A DNA stretch of 46,599 bases from Patescibacteria group bacterium (GTDB lineage Bacteria; Patescibacteriota; Patescibacteriia; UBA9934): assembly GCA_018896835.1 (NCBI GenBank), contig JAHILS010000035.1, positions 1-46,599 of the forward strand. Reading direction: 5' to 3'. Below, piece after piece: positions 1-8,438 of this stretch. The notes under the pieces were generated by a model that was not told the DNA's origin, ran no database searches, and saw nothing but the letters and a program-made list of their open reading frames with translations. Every line of letters starts with the position of its first letter. The stretch's first letter is position 1. Position numbers and translations under genes: made by a program.

Positions 1-2105
1 CCACCCGACTCTGGGTCTTTGCCAAGGTTAACCAAAGGTTCTTGAGCAGCTTTTTTTTGTTGTTTGGTTGTTTCTAAAATCACCCTAGCGGTCGCCTCGT
101 CTACTTTTAGCACACTAACGTCTTCTGGAAATGAGGCATTAAGTTTTCCGGCTTTTAGATATGGGCCATAGGGACCAATTTGCGCCGTGATTACTTCACC
201 GGCCTGAGTTTTTCCAACTTCGCGTGGCAAGTCAAGAAGTGGCATAACTTCCTCAAGCGTGACAGTGTCCATGCTCATGCCTTTAAGTAGTGATGAGCTT
301 TTTGGTTTAGGAATAGTTTTATCTTCTTTATTATAAATTCCTAGTTGAACATATGGTCCAAAGCGACCCGATTTGATGAATACTGGCTTGCCAGACGCTG
401 GATCAATACCAAGTTCGCGTTCATGCAAAACGTCAGAGCGGGAAAGTCCACCAGTTTTTTCTTCTAAATTTTTATGAAAAGGTTTGTAAAATGCATCAAG
501 TGTTGGCACCCACTTTGCTTTTCCCTCAGCAATGTCGTCAAGATTTTTTTCCATGCTGGCAGTGAAAGCGTAGTCAACAATGTCAGGGAAATGTTCGACG
601 AGCAGGTCGGTGACAATGAGCGCCGTGTTTGTGGGAGCAAGTTTTTTGCGATCATCGCGCTCCACATAGCCACGATCAATAATTGTGCTTATTGTTGGCG
701 CATATGTTGAAGGTCGCCCAATCCCGTATTCTTCCATAATTTTAACAAGTGTTGCATCAGAATATCGGGCAGGAGGTTCTGTGAAATGTTGTTTTCCATC
801 AATTTGGTTGGCAACGATTTTGTCGCCCTTGGTAACTTCTGGCAAAACAGTTTCCTTGGCAGTGCGGTAGACCTTCATAAATCCATCAAAAACTATTACG
901 TTTCCAGTGGCTCGGAAGGTATAGTCCTTAGCAGTAAGGTCAATTCCAGTTTGGGCTATTTTTGCGTTTGGAAGCTGAGTTGCGATTGTTCGGCGCCAAA
1001 TAAGATCATAAAGTTTCCACATGCCATCGTCTTTAAGGCTTGATCGAATACTCTCAGGCGTAGCACCAGGATCAGTTGGACGAATAGCTTCGTGAGCTTC
1101 TTGTGCGCCCTTACTTTTTGTTTTATAGGCAACAGCACCTTTGGCATAAGTTGATCCAAAAGCAGACTGTATATATTGTTGCGCCTCTCCTAGAAATTTA
1201 TCAGCTAGGTTTAGAGAGTCGGTACGCATGTAAGTGATGCGTCCTGTTTCGTAAAGCTTCTGGGCCAGCACCATGGTTTGTTTGGCACCAAATCCAAGTT
1301 TCGTGTTGGCTTCTTGTTGAAGCGTGGAAGTGGTGAGCGGAACAGGTGGTTTTCTGGTAGCTTCCTTCTTTTCTATTGCCTCAACTACGAAGTTGGCTCC
1401 AACCAGATCTGTGGTAATTTTATCTGATTGTTCTTTTGTTTTGATATCAAGCTTATCGACTTTTTTGCCATTGATTTTGGAAAGTTTACCATCAAATTTT
1501 TCTGCGTCTTTTTCAAACTGGCCTTCAATGGTCCAATATTCTTCTTGCTTAAATGCGTTTCGTTCACGTTCACGCTCGACTATCAATCGCAAGGCAACAG
1601 ATTGTACACGTCCGGCGGAAAGCCCACGCTGAACTTTTTTCCACAAGAATGGTGAAAGCTCGTATCCCACAAGTCTGTCTAAGATTCGTCGAGTTTGTTG
1701 GGCGTCGACAAGATCTTCGTAAAGTGGACGTGGGTGTTTTAAGGCTTCCTCGATTGCATGCTTGGTGATTTCGTGAAAGGCAATCCGTTTAATATCTTTG
1801 TTATCAATATTTAGAACTTGAGCGATGTGCCAGGCAATAGCTTCTCCTTCTCGGTCTTCATCAGTTGCCAAGTAGATTTGTTCAACTTGTTTGGCAGCGG
1901 ACTTAAGTTCCAAAACACGTTTGCGTTTGTCAATTGGAATTTCGTAAGTTGGTTGGTAGTCATGTTCAACATCGACTCCAGTTTTCTTTTTTGGCAAATC
2001 TCGTATATGGCCAAAAGACGACAAAACCTCGTACTGCGCGCCGAGGAATTTTTTAATAGTTTTAGCTTTTGTAGGAGACTCAACAATCAGGAGTGTTTTT
2101 GCCAT
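1..2105 (-). CDS. topA: DNA topoisomerase I (C-terminal end cut by window edge)
   Basis: Type IA topoisomerase that relaxes negative supercoils through a 5'-phosphotyrosine intermediate. The translation begins MAKTLLIVESPTKAKTIKKF, the standard Toprim start, followed by ATDEDREGEAIAWH (Toprim acidic cluster), GLSAGRVQSVALRLIVERE and RITYMRTDS, whose Tyr is the catalytic residue. After the core (about residues 1-590) comes a lysine- and glycine-containing region with PASGKPVFIKSGRFGPYVQLG and a second IGPYGPYLKAGK, which are topoisomerase C-terminal repeats without zinc-finger cysteines. About 701 residues are visible and the frame is open at base 1, so the protein continues outside the window. 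The start at 2105 is set by homology. It has no Shine-Dalgarno, and a good promoter lies about 35 bases upstream. Identification is certain. Confidence 0.97.
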   Translation of the reverse strand, partial: MAKTLLIVESPTKAKTIKKFLGAQYEVLSSFGHIRDLPKKKTGVDVEHDYQPTYEIPIDKRKRVLELKSAAKQVEQIYLATDEDREGEAIAWHIAQVLNIDNKDIKRIAFHEITKHAIEEALKHPRPLYEDLVDAQQTRRILDRLVGYELSPFLWKKVQRGLSAGRVQSVALRLIVERERERNAFKQEEYWTIEGQFEKDAEKFDGKLSKINGKKVDKLDIKTKEQSDKITTDLVGANFVVEAIEKKEATRKPPVPLTTSTLQQEANTKLGFGAKQTMVLAQKLYETGRITYMRTDSLNLADKFLGEAQQYIQSAFGSTYAKGAVAYKTKSKGAQEAHEAIRPTDPGATPESIRSSLKDDGMWKLYDLIWRRTIATQLPNAKIAQTGIDLTAKDYTFRATGNVIVFDGFMKVYRTAKETVLPEVTKGDKIVANQIDGKQHFTEPPARYSDATLVKIMEEYGIGRPSTYAPTISTIIDRGYVERDDRKKLAPTNTALIVTDLLVEHFPDIVDYAFTASMEKNLDDIAEGKAKWVPTLDAFYKPFHKNLEEKTGGLSRSDVLHERELGIDPASGKPVFIKSGRFGPYVQLGIYNKEDKTIPKPKSSSLLKGMSMDTVTLEEVMPLLDLPREVGKTQAGEVITAQIGPYGPYLKAGKLNASFPEDVSVLKVDEATARVILETTKQQKKAAQEPLVNLGKDPESG

Positions 2106-2137
2106 AATTAATGGTTTTCGCTAGTTTCGATGAGCAA

Positions 2138-2166
2138 ATCATGCAGGAACACAAGCCATGTGTCAA
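2138..2166 (-). promoter_or_regulatory. topA promoter
   Basis: On the minus strand TTGACA (2166-2161), a 17-bp spacer and CATGAT (2143-2138) form a sigma-70-type promoter. Transcription would start near 2131, leaving a leader of about 26 bases with no Shine-Dalgarno. The -35 is perfect and the -10 matches 4 of 6. Confidence 0.6.
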
Positions 2167-2173
2167 GCTTTAC

Positions 2174-3205
2174 TTAATTTTTATGATTAGGATTGTAAGC
2201 AATAGAGTAGTCCCATCCAAATGCAGATGGGCCAAATAATTCGTACCCTTTTTCACTCTCCCAACAAGGGATTGATTTGCAGGCAAGAATCGCAACTTTT
2301 TGCGAAAGATAATTATTAAGATCTGAATTGTGAATTGGAAATCCATTTAAATCACAAAGTATTATTAGGTGTGGACAGGTGATGATTGGTCTGTTGTCCC
2401 TTAATAAAATTAAATGTTCATTTTGAATAAGATCTTCGTAGACGGCGCTTGATCCTTGAAGTACGACTTTTGATATTAAGAAATCGTCTTTTGCTTCCTG
2501 TTTAATGTCAGTAATTTTTGCAATATCAATCAAGTCAATGTTATGATTTTTTAATCCTTTTATCCCAAGTATGTTAATTGAATTTCCAATTTCTAGCGAT
2601 CTTTTTAGATTTCCGCAAGATAAGATTGGAATATCATGCGTTTCCATGAAATGATCAATCACAACAACAAGACTGTTTGTTTCTTTAGCAATAGATCGCA
2701 CGAAGTATTCAAGAGATTTTGGGTCCATGTCTTCTTTTATGAATATATTTCCTTTTGTGTCGAGGATAATCGCTGGCGTTGTTGATCGTCCATGTAAAGG
2801 GAATAGATCTTGCATTATCTCAGGCACTGCTCGACCACCTGTCCCATCAGCATCTAATAACTTGAGTCCAGTCTGATGTGCTATGCTCATTGCTAAATGT
2901 TCAACGCCAAGCTCGCCTACAATAATTCCAGCAAGTTTATTTTTTGCATATTCACGAGCAATGTCGATGCCTTTTGTGAGAAGGTCTGAAAATTGCGCAT
3001 TACGAAGCGACGCTGGACCAACAGCATAAACAGTACAAAGCATTTGACCAGGATGAAAATCCTTTGCTTCATAAATTGGAAAGTTTTCTTTTGGTAGTTC
3101 GATCAAAGAATTACATTTTTCTGCGTAAGGACAGCCTCCACCTGTTGCCAGAAGAGCAGCGCCTAAAAATATATCTTTTAATTGTTGCGTTGAGCAGTAA
3201 TACAT
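2174..3205 (-). CDS. DUF917 family protein (S-methyl-thiohydantoin desulfurase-like)
   Basis: A 343-aa protein starting MYYCSTQQLKDIFLGAALLATGGGCPY. The LGAALLATGGG...PY signature near residue 14, the VGELGVEHLA segment and the LDADGTGGRAVPEI segment fit the DUF917 (PF06032) family. Members are linked to hydantoin/thiohydantoin metabolism, and one is described as S-methyl thiohydantoin desulfurase. The length matches that family. The gene lies 51 bases after the stop of the unrecognised 427-aa gene, with a strong hairpin between them, so it may be co-transcribed by read-through. No separate good promoter or Shine-Dalgarno was seen. No other hydantoin or histidine catabolism genes are in the window, so the substrate is unknown. 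Family assignment is fairly confident; the reaction is not. Confidence 0.7.
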   Translation of the reverse strand: MYYCSTQQLKDIFLGAALLATGGGCPYAEKCNSLIELPKENFPIYEAKDFHPGQMLCTVYAVGPASLRNAQFSDLLTKGIDIAREYAKNKLAGIIVGELGVEHLAMSIAHQTGLKLLDADGTGGRAVPEIMQDLFPLHGRSTTPAIILDTKGNIFIKEDMDPKSLEYFVRSIAKETNSLVVVIDHFMETHDIPILSCGNLKRSLEIGNSINILGIKGLKNHNIDLIDIAKITDIKQEAKDDFLISKVVLQGSSAVYEDLIQNEHLILLRDNRPIITCPHLIILCDLNGFPIHNSDLNNYLSQKVAILACKSIPCWESEKGYELFGPSAFGWDYSIAYNPNHKN

Positions 3206-3223
3206 AAAATTTTAACATTGGTT

Positions 3224-3249
3224 GGCTCGGGGATTTTAGTCCCCGAGCC
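3224..3249 (-). terminator. Strong hairpin between the 427-aa gene and the DUF917 gene
   Basis: A perfect 10-bp GC-rich stem (GGCTCGGGGA and its complement) with a 6-base loop lies 7 bases after the stop of the 427-aa gene. The tract after it on the minus strand is AU-rich but has no long U run, so it could be a leaky terminator or mRNA-stabilising hairpin rather than a full stop. The DUF917 start lies 18 bases further on. Confidence 0.55.
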
Positions 3250-3256
3250 AGATGAG

Positions 3257-4540
3257 TTAGAACACCTGTCTAATCATGCGCGTAAGATATGCATACAGAA
3301 TATCATGTTGATTTTTCCATGTGCACATGAGCTCATGAGAGGCTCGCACTTTGAGTGTTGCTTCTTTCACTGCTTGGTGACGCTGTTTTACACTGATCCC
3401 ATAGGTTGGGATATGCGCACAAGCACGAGTTGATTCGTTTTCGATGTGTTGCCATAGTGCGTGAATTGCATAAAGCGCTTCTCGGCATTCTGGGAACATA
3501 TATAGACAGTTCAGACCGTCTGCGTAGAGATCGTCACTGACAAGTGCTGGCACTCGCGTGATGTCCATTGTTTTCAGGCGACTTGCCAAGAATTCCTCGC
3601 GTTTTCCTGTACAACAGGTTTGGCTGGATGTTGTATTTGCAAACCCCAGTCGCCCGTCTGCTTGCACATATGGGAAAAATGCGATTCCTCCGGCAACTCC
3701 TGAGTTGTCATTTTTGCCATAACCATTTTTCAACAAGTATTCCTTAAACATCATGAGTAGAATACTTATATTTGATCCTGAGTCATTTAGCGGATACATG
3801 GCTTCAGTGAAGTGGTGATATGGCTCTACAACCAGGTACTCGCTTTCCCTTGGAATAATCCCATGTTCACGCAGTGTATCTGCCCACGATCCAGTAAAAG
3901 ACCAGATGACCTGCGAACGGGTAAAACCGAGTGGTGCGCGCCTGAAGGATTTTAGGCCATTGAAGAATTCATCAGCTTTTTTCTGCATTGGCAAAGCAGA
4001 GAAGTAGCATGGTTTTATTTCTCCATGTACTCCATGTTGATCTGCAAATCGACTGAACATATGCAGATGTCGCTGCCCCTGTTCCTGGAAAGCACTTAGC
4101 AAATGCTCACGATGATCAGCAAACAAGCTGTCCTCGAGAATATCAAGGTGCATATCTGCGCCAGCGATTGGGAGCATGGGGTCAGTGATCTGAGTAAGAT
4201 TTGGGAGAGATTTGATTAGCTTGCTAATCTCATCCTCCTTCTGGCCAGTGTATTTTCCATCTGCAGTTGTGATCAGGCAGGACCCACCAGCGACTACAAT
4301 AGGCTTTGAGCTCCGAATAATGCTTATGATATCAGCTGAGAAGCGAATTGCCTTGAAGGCTGATGGCCCCATCCATTGATAGAGTTCGTCTGCTTCTTGC
4401 TCGGTAAGATCCTTCCAGCTAATACCATGGCCCATGAATCCCATCCACTGTTCAAGATCGAGCAGTTCAGCATAGCGGGGAATAAGAGTCGGGATGAGTA
4501 GCTCATCCTGGAAACGAATTACGCTCTGTGCTGTTGCCAT
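3257..4540 (-). CDS. Unrecognised 427-aa protein in a structured-leader cassette
   Basis: No family is recognised. The start at 4540 is chosen because AAGGAG lies just upstream (bases 4553-4548), giving MATAQSVIRFQDELLIPTL. Longer readings upstream cross the hairpins of the leader and are unlikely. The protein looks soluble, with no signal peptide or long hydrophobic segment. Features that may help a search are WMGFMGHGISW (about 32-42), IVVAGGSCLITTADGKYTG (about 81-100), ITDPMLPIAGADMHLDILED (about 117-136), a Gly/Phe-rich GVAGGIAFFPYVQADGRLGF segment (about 294-313) and TTSSQTCCTGKREEF. The aromatic and His/Cys content could suit an enzyme, but nothing catalytic can be named. Local GC (35 of 60 bases in 3901-3960) exceeds the neighbours and suggests transfer. 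The DUF917 gene lies directly downstream. Confidence 0.75.
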   Translation of the reverse strand: MATAQSVIRFQDELLIPTLIPRYAELLDLEQWMGFMGHGISWKDLTEQEADELYQWMGPSAFKAIRFSADIISIIRSSKPIVVAGGSCLITTADGKYTGQKEDEISKLIKSLPNLTQITDPMLPIAGADMHLDILEDSLFADHREHLLSAFQEQGQRHLHMFSRFADQHGVHGEIKPCYFSALPMQKKADEFFNGLKSFRRAPLGFTRSQVIWSFTGSWADTLREHGIIPRESEYLVVEPYHHFTEAMYPLNDSGSNISILLMMFKEYLLKNGYGKNDNSGVAGGIAFFPYVQADGRLGFANTTSSQTCCTGKREEFLASRLKTMDITRVPALVSDDLYADGLNCLYMFPECREALYAIHALWQHIENESTRACAHIPTYGISVKQRHQAVKEATLKVRASHELMCTWKNQHDILYAYLTRMIRQVF

Positions 4541-4858
4541 GACTTCTCCTTTTGAAGTATTTGACAGGTGTGAAGGAACGAAAGGAACCCCGCAAAATAG
4601 CGAGGTTCCTTTGAAGGCCTGTGAACTGTAATACGCAAAACAGCCCACAGAGAGCCTTCGAAGCAACCCCTCTGTTTGAGTAGTATTTGCGTATTACATT
4701 TAAAAAGAACATGAGCGACTCTCAGAGCCGCTCATTTTGATTCTTGTTTTTATTTTACTTAACAATCAAAATAACCGACTCTGAGAAACATAAAGCTCCA
4801 GAATCGGCGCATATTATTTTTGGTTGTGTTAATCATTGCTAACATATCTTGTGAATAC
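4541..4858 (-). promoter_or_regulatory. Long structured 5' leader (candidate cis-regulatory RNA)
   Basis: This 318-base stretch holds no gene but has at least four inverted repeats that would fold in the minus-strand transcript. In RNA order they are: a stem of 4807-4796 with 4785-4775 (one bulge); a 12-bp stem with one mismatch at 4735-4711, followed within 4 bases by a U5 run, so terminator-like; a 13-bp perfect long-range stem of 4698-4686 with 4639-4627, enclosing an inner stem (4675-4670 with 4652-4647); and a 13-bp stem at 4612-4581 with one G-U pair. The last ends about 28 bases before the Shine-Dalgarno of the 427-aa gene. No known riboswitch class is recognised. Confidence 0.5.
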
Positions 4859-4887
4859 AGTATCATCTAGGTTTATAATTTTGTCAA
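4859..4887 (-). promoter_or_regulatory. Promoter for the structured leader and 427-aa gene
   Basis: Minus-strand TTGACA (4887-4882), a 17-bp spacer and GATACT (4864-4859) give a good sigma-70-type promoter immediately beyond the folC stop codon. Transcription from about 4852 would make a leader of roughly 310 bases. Confidence 0.55.
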
Positions 4888-4897
4888 ATTTATTTAT

Positions 4898-6193
4898 TTA
4901 GTGTTGTGGATATGATAAATTTGATTTTATTATTTTTTCTTCATCAATCCACTGTGTGCGCATTTCGCCACTTAAAAATAGTGAGCCGGTGATGATGATA
5001 GCTTCATCATTTTTGATAGTTTTTTTGGCATGCGCGAGTGCGTCTGCGTGGTCTAAGAATGCACCAGATTGTTTTGCTTTGGGAATAAGTTTTAGTAGCT
5101 GCGCCGGGTTGGAAGCTTTTCTTTGGTCCATTTCAAATCGAGTAGTCGTAATTTTGGTAACGTGAGGGATGAGTAGATCAAGCATTGTTGAGGCATCTTT
5201 ATTAGCTGCACAGCCAAAAATCAAATGCACTGGTTTGTTTAAAGTTTTTAGGCGTTTAACAGTTGTTGCGATTTTAGCAGGGGAGTGAGCGCCGTCCAAA
5301 ATAATTATTGGCGATTTTTGCATTGTTTCGAATCGACATGGCAGTCGCTTAAGGTTTTTTAAAACTGATTCGATCGCACTGTCTGATATTTGAATTTCTT
5401 TGGCAACCGCGATAGCTAGAGAAATATTGTGTTGTTGATGTTCGCCGTGCTCGACATTGATTAAGTTTTCTATAGGAGGATTAATAAAGAAAAGTGCGGA
5501 ATTATTTTTTATTGCTTCATCCATGAAAACTTTTCTAATTTTTGGTCTTGTCTCCCCGCAAAAAACAATACCATCTTTTTTTATAATCCCAGCCTTCTCA
5601 TAGGCAATCTTTGCCAGGGTGTCACCTAAAAGTTCGGTGTGATCTTTGTCGATATTGGTGATTATCGCAACCTCTGGAGTAGGAATAACGTTGGTTGCGT
5701 CCCATCTTCCGCCACATCCAGCTTCTAGTACACACCATTTTGCACCAGCGTTTTGAAAAGCAAAAAGTGCCAGGCATGTAGAAAGTTCAAAAAATGAAAG
5801 TGGGGTGTTATTACCTTGTAGAAATTTTTCGTAAACTTTAGTTAGTTTTTCGATATTATCAATCAAGTCTTTTGCTGGAAGAAGATTATTTCCAAATTGG
5901 AAGCGTTCCAAAAAAGTTGTTGTGTGTGGTGAAAGATAAGTGCCAACTTTTTTCTTATCAGCTGATAGCATTTGATGCATTGCGTAAGCTACTGAGCCTT
6001 TTCCGCTTGTGCCAGCGATATGAATTATTTTTAGTTTTTTGTGAGGGGAGCCAAGAGCGGTTAAAAAATCTTCTGTTCGTTTGAGTGAGTTTCTAAGCTC
6101 GGCTTTTGAGTCTGAATAATTTTTATCACAAAGATTTGCGAGCGATAAAAAAGATTTGTAAGTTTGTTTGTATTGTTCAAATAAGTTAAGCAT
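4898..6193 (-). CDS. folC: Folylpolyglutamate/dihydrofolate synthase family (Mur-ligase fold)
   Basis: An ATP-dependent ligase that in characterised members joins glutamate to folates. The P-loop GTSGKGSVAYAMHQML lies at about residues 61-76, followed by TYLSPHTTTFLERF, the FELSTCLALFAF helix, VLEAGCGGRWDATNV, NIDKDHTELLGDTLAKIAYEKAGIIK and ILDGAHSPAK (C-terminal Mur-ligase domain). These are all typical of FolC. The start at 6193 gives 431 aa and overlaps the end of dprA by 8 bases, as expected for translational coupling. An upstream ATG at 6226 would give 442 aa and lies deeper inside dprA. No other folate genes are seen here, so the true substrate could differ in a host-dependent bacterium. 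Confidence 0.92.
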   Translation of the reverse strand: MLNLFEQYKQTYKSFLSLANLCDKNYSDSKAELRNSLKRTEDFLTALGSPHKKLKIIHIAGTSGKGSVAYAMHQMLSADKKKVGTYLSPHTTTFLERFQFGNNLLPAKDLIDNIEKLTKVYEKFLQGNNTPLSFFELSTCLALFAFQNAGAKWCVLEAGCGGRWDATNVIPTPEVAIITNIDKDHTELLGDTLAKIAYEKAGIIKKDGIVFCGETRPKIRKVFMDEAIKNNSALFFINPPIENLINVEHGEHQQHNISLAIAVAKEIQISDSAIESVLKNLKRLPCRFETMQKSPIIILDGAHSPAKIATTVKRLKTLNKPVHLIFGCAANKDASTMLDLLIPHVTKITTTRFEMDQRKASNPAQLLKLIPKAKQSGAFLDHADALAHAKKTIKNDEAIIITGSLFLSGEMRTQWIDEEKIIKSNLSYPQH

Positions 6194-7280
6194 ATGTGTA
6201 ATATTGTCCGCCAGTATCTTGTACAAATCCTTTAAGCTCGAGTACGGAAAGAATTGCAGAAATTTGGTGCGCTGGCAAATTAGTTTGGCGAGTTATTTCA
6301 TCTATGTGGATTGGTGCTTGAGAGAGAAGATTAAGTATTGCAGTTTCTTCTGGTGTTGATCCGATCGGCTTTTGTTTTATTTGGGTGCGAGCGGGCGTGC
6401 AAAATTCCATTTCAAATACGTCTGAAATATCCTGCGCACAGGTTACCATATGTGCACCATTTTTAAGAAGTAGGTTTGTTCCTTTGGAGGTTGGTGAGGT
6501 AATCGAACCAGGCACGGCGAATACTTCACGATTTTGTTCTAAGGCTGACTTGGCAGTAATTAAAGATCCAGATTTTTCCACAGCCTCAATTACCAGTGTG
6601 CCATTACTAATGCCAGAGATAATTCGGTTGCGGATAGGGAAGTTTTGTTTGGCGCCATGCATTAAAAGAGGGAACTCGCTAATAATTGTGCCATTATTTT
6701 CTATTATTAGTTTTTGCACAGCTTGTTCTCGGGTTGTTGGTGGATTTAAAATCCCAAATCCCAATACTGCTATGGTAATTTCGCCAACATCGATTGTTGA
6801 CCTGTGCACAATTTCATCAATGCCAAACGCTAGCCCGCTCACTGTCACAATTCCTTGTTTAGCAATTTCTTGCGTTAGATTTTTAGCAACCTGCATGCCA
6901 TAGTCGCTGGCTTTGCGTGAGCCAACGATTGAGAGTGAATTGTGGTCATTAAGATTTGGTAACGTACCTTTTACAAAAAGAAGATAAGGCGGGTCGTAGA
7001 TTTGTTTAAGCAGTGAAGGATAAGAATCATCAGTTAGTGTCAGAATTGATATTTGATTATCTAACACTTGTTGCATTAGCGCCTCGGGATTGATGTTTTT
7101 ACGGAATTCCAAGAATTCATTAATTACATTGTCATGAATTCCGGCTTGCTTTAGGTTAGACGCTGAGGTTTCAAATGCGCTTTGCGCTGAACTAAAATAA
7201 TCCATCAACCGTGCCAAAGATTTAGATCCGAATTTGGGAAATTCATTAAGAGCGATGAGGTAGTTTAGATCTGAAATCAT
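6186..7280 (-). CDS. dprA: DNA-processing protein DprA/Smf
   Basis: DprA loads RecA onto incoming single-stranded DNA during natural transformation. The Rossmann-like core is clear: SIVGSRKASDYG (about 117-128), VTVSGLAFGIDEIVHRSTI, AVLGFGIL, then FPIRNRIISGISNGTLVIEA and KSGSLITAKSALEQNREVFAVPGS. The C-terminus (about 300-364) is a winged-helix domain (LSQAPIHIDEITRQTNLPAHQISAILSVLELKGFV). The start at 7280 gives 364 aa. It is chosen because an extended -10 (TGCTATAAT) lies so close that the predicted transcript begins at this ATG. A start 33 bases upstream (7313) would lie before the promoter. The gene forms an operon with folC through an 8-base overlap. DprA fits DNA uptake through type IV pili, common in this group. 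Confidence 0.95.
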   Translation of the reverse strand: MISDLNYLIALNEFPKFGSKSLARLMDYFSSAQSAFETSASNLKQAGIHDNVINEFLEFRKNINPEALMQQVLDNQISILTLTDDSYPSLLKQIYDPPYLLFVKGTLPNLNDHNSLSIVGSRKASDYGMQVAKNLTQEIAKQGIVTVSGLAFGIDEIVHRSTIDVGEITIAVLGFGILNPPTTREQAVQKLIIENNGTIISEFPLLMHGAKQNFPIRNRIISGISNGTLVIEAVEKSGSLITAKSALEQNREVFAVPGSITSPTSKGTNLLLKNGAHMVTCAQDISDVFEMEFCTPARTQIKQKPIGSTPEETAILNLLSQAPIHIDEITRQTNLPAHQISAILSVLELKGFVQDTGGQYYTYA

Positions 7281-7286
7281 AAGAGT

Positions 7287-7295
7287 ATTATAGCA
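7287..7295 (-). promoter_or_regulatory. dprA extended -10 promoter, leaderless
   Basis: Minus strand TGC followed by TATAAT (7292-7287) is a perfect extended -10. Six bases later the start point falls on the A of the dprA ATG, so the message should be leaderless. No -35 is evident; the -35 position falls inside an intergenic repeat. Confidence 0.65.
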
Positions 7296-7309
7296 GACAT
7301 CCTTAATTT

Positions 7310-7371
7310 CCATCCCGACGCTATAAAGGATCTTCTTCGGTTCCCATCCCGACGTTAGGAGGGATCTTCTT
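7310..7371. repeat. Tandem pair of an intergenic repeat
   Basis: Two copies, 7310-7337 and 7344-7371, each start CCATCCCGACG and end GGATCTTCTT, with a variable middle. Related sequences lie at 9222-9281 and 42085-42132, so this is a dispersed intergenic repeat family. Confidence 0.6.
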
Positions 7372-7414
7372 GATGGTTAAGAATTTATGGAAACATATAA
7401 ATTAAAATAGGCCT

Positions 7415-7456
7415 TAAAAATAAAAACAATGAACCCCCACACGAACGCAGGGGTTC
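7415..7456 (-). terminator. Terminator of the GC-rich 293-aa gene
   Basis: A GAACCCC stem (7431-7437 with 7450-7456) is followed on the minus strand by ATTGTTTTTATTTTT (7429-7415). This is a standard intrinsic terminator 30 bases beyond the stop of the 293-aa gene. Confidence 0.85.
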
Positions 7457-7486
7457 AGGCGGGGGTGAGGGCTGGAGGGACTAGCC

Positions 7487-8368
7487 TCAGCGGTCGAAGC
7501 GGTCGTGGCTGCGACTGGTCTCGCGACACGCGCGGCGCGAGCTCTTGATGATGGCCTGCATGCGGGCGTCGAGCTCGGGGGTGGAGACGGCGCAGTGCTC
7601 CTGGAAGCCGGTGGCCGCGCGCATCACGAACGACCTCCAGTTCTCATCACTGACCTGCGGCTCGCGCTGGGGATCGTCCGGGTAGATGATCGACCAGCAT
7701 TGGTTGATCCACATCCGCACGGCATCGCCCCTGTCGCGGTTGCCGTCGAGGACCTCGATCTTGATCGTCGCGTAGCGGACCATCTCGACCAACTGGTTGG
7801 CCTCGCTGTGCGCGTCCACGAGGGCACGGCGGTACCGGGCGAACACCACGCCGTAGGCACGGCGGCGGATGTGGCCCATGAGCCGCTGCTCCTGAGATCC
7901 CTGCCGTTCGGTGTCAGCCGGGACGATCAGGGAGACGTTGGGGTTCTCGATCGGGGCACAGTCCCGCGCCTCTTCCCACAGGATGTAGCAGTCCCGCGGT
8001 TCGAGGCCGATCTTCCAGAGCTCCTCGTGCTTGCGCATGTCACCCTCACCGGTGCGGAAGCTCCGCTTGCCCGACATGAGCACGAGGGTGTTGAAGGCGC
8101 GGTGGGGGAGCCGGGGCCGGTCCTGGTCCCGCAGATCGCGGAAGACCGGCCTGTCGTGCCCGTCGCGGTGCATGAGGTGGCGGTCGGTGAGCAGTGCGGT
8201 GGCGGTTCCGTGCCAGCCACCGACATTTTCGACGAGGAATCGGCCCTCGCCGAAGCCGTAGGCGATCGGGCCCAGGGCCACGATGCCTTCCTTGAAGCTG
8301 TCGCGGGCTTCCTGGCGGTCGAAGCCGACCAGGGGGACGATGCAGGCCTCAGCGGGCTTGTCTAACAT
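7487..8368 (-). CDS. GC-rich orphan protein, 293 aa, unknown function
   Basis: No family is recognised. The gene has a dedicated promoter with an internal palindrome, a leader, a clear GAGGAG Shine-Dalgarno 8 bases before the ATG at 8368, and its own intrinsic terminator, so it is a self-contained unit. A GTG at 8377 is a less likely start because it overlaps the Shine-Dalgarno. The protein (MLDKPAEACIVPLVGF...) looks soluble and is rich in Arg, Asp and Glu. Notable segments are GPIAYGFGEGRFLVENVGGW (about 33-52), TALLTDRHLMHRDGHDRPVF (about 57-76), RDCYILWEEARDC, and a basic C-terminus (SSRRACRETSRSHDRFDR). GC is about 68% in 7501-7560 against roughly 40% nearby, so transfer is likely. The opposite strand also has a long open frame, but without ribosome site, promoter or terminator. 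Confidence 0.75.
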   Translation of the reverse strand: MLDKPAEACIVPLVGFDRQEARDSFKEGIVALGPIAYGFGEGRFLVENVGGWHGTATALLTDRHLMHRDGHDRPVFRDLRDQDRPRLPHRAFNTLVLMSGKRSFRTGEGDMRKHEELWKIGLEPRDCYILWEEARDCAPIENPNVSLIVPADTERQGSQEQRLMGHIRRRAYGVVFARYRRALVDAHSEANQLVEMVRYATIKIEVLDGNRDRGDAVRMWINQCWSIIYPDDPQREPQVSDENWRSFVMRAATGFQEHCAVSTPELDARMQAIIKSSRRACRETSRSHDRFDR

Positions 8369-8438
8369 GGCGGTCACTCCTCATTCCCTTTAGTTTTCAT
8401 CAGCTCAGGCAGGGAACACGCCTTTGAGCAGACGGACA

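Noticed and set aside
4666..4712. Starts for the 427-aa gene upstream of 4540
   Set aside because: They add residues encoded by the hairpin-rich leader and have no ribosome site, whereas 4540 has a perfect AAGGAG.
6385..6903. Plus-strand open frame of 172 codons inside dprA
   Set aside because: Fully covered by the conserved DprA core on the minus strand.
7505..8365. Long plus-strand open frame (286 codons) opposite the 293-aa GC-rich gene
   Set aside because: It mirrors a GC-rich gene and has Ala/Val/Glu-rich low-information sequence. The promoter, Shine-Dalgarno and terminator all point to the minus-strand gene.
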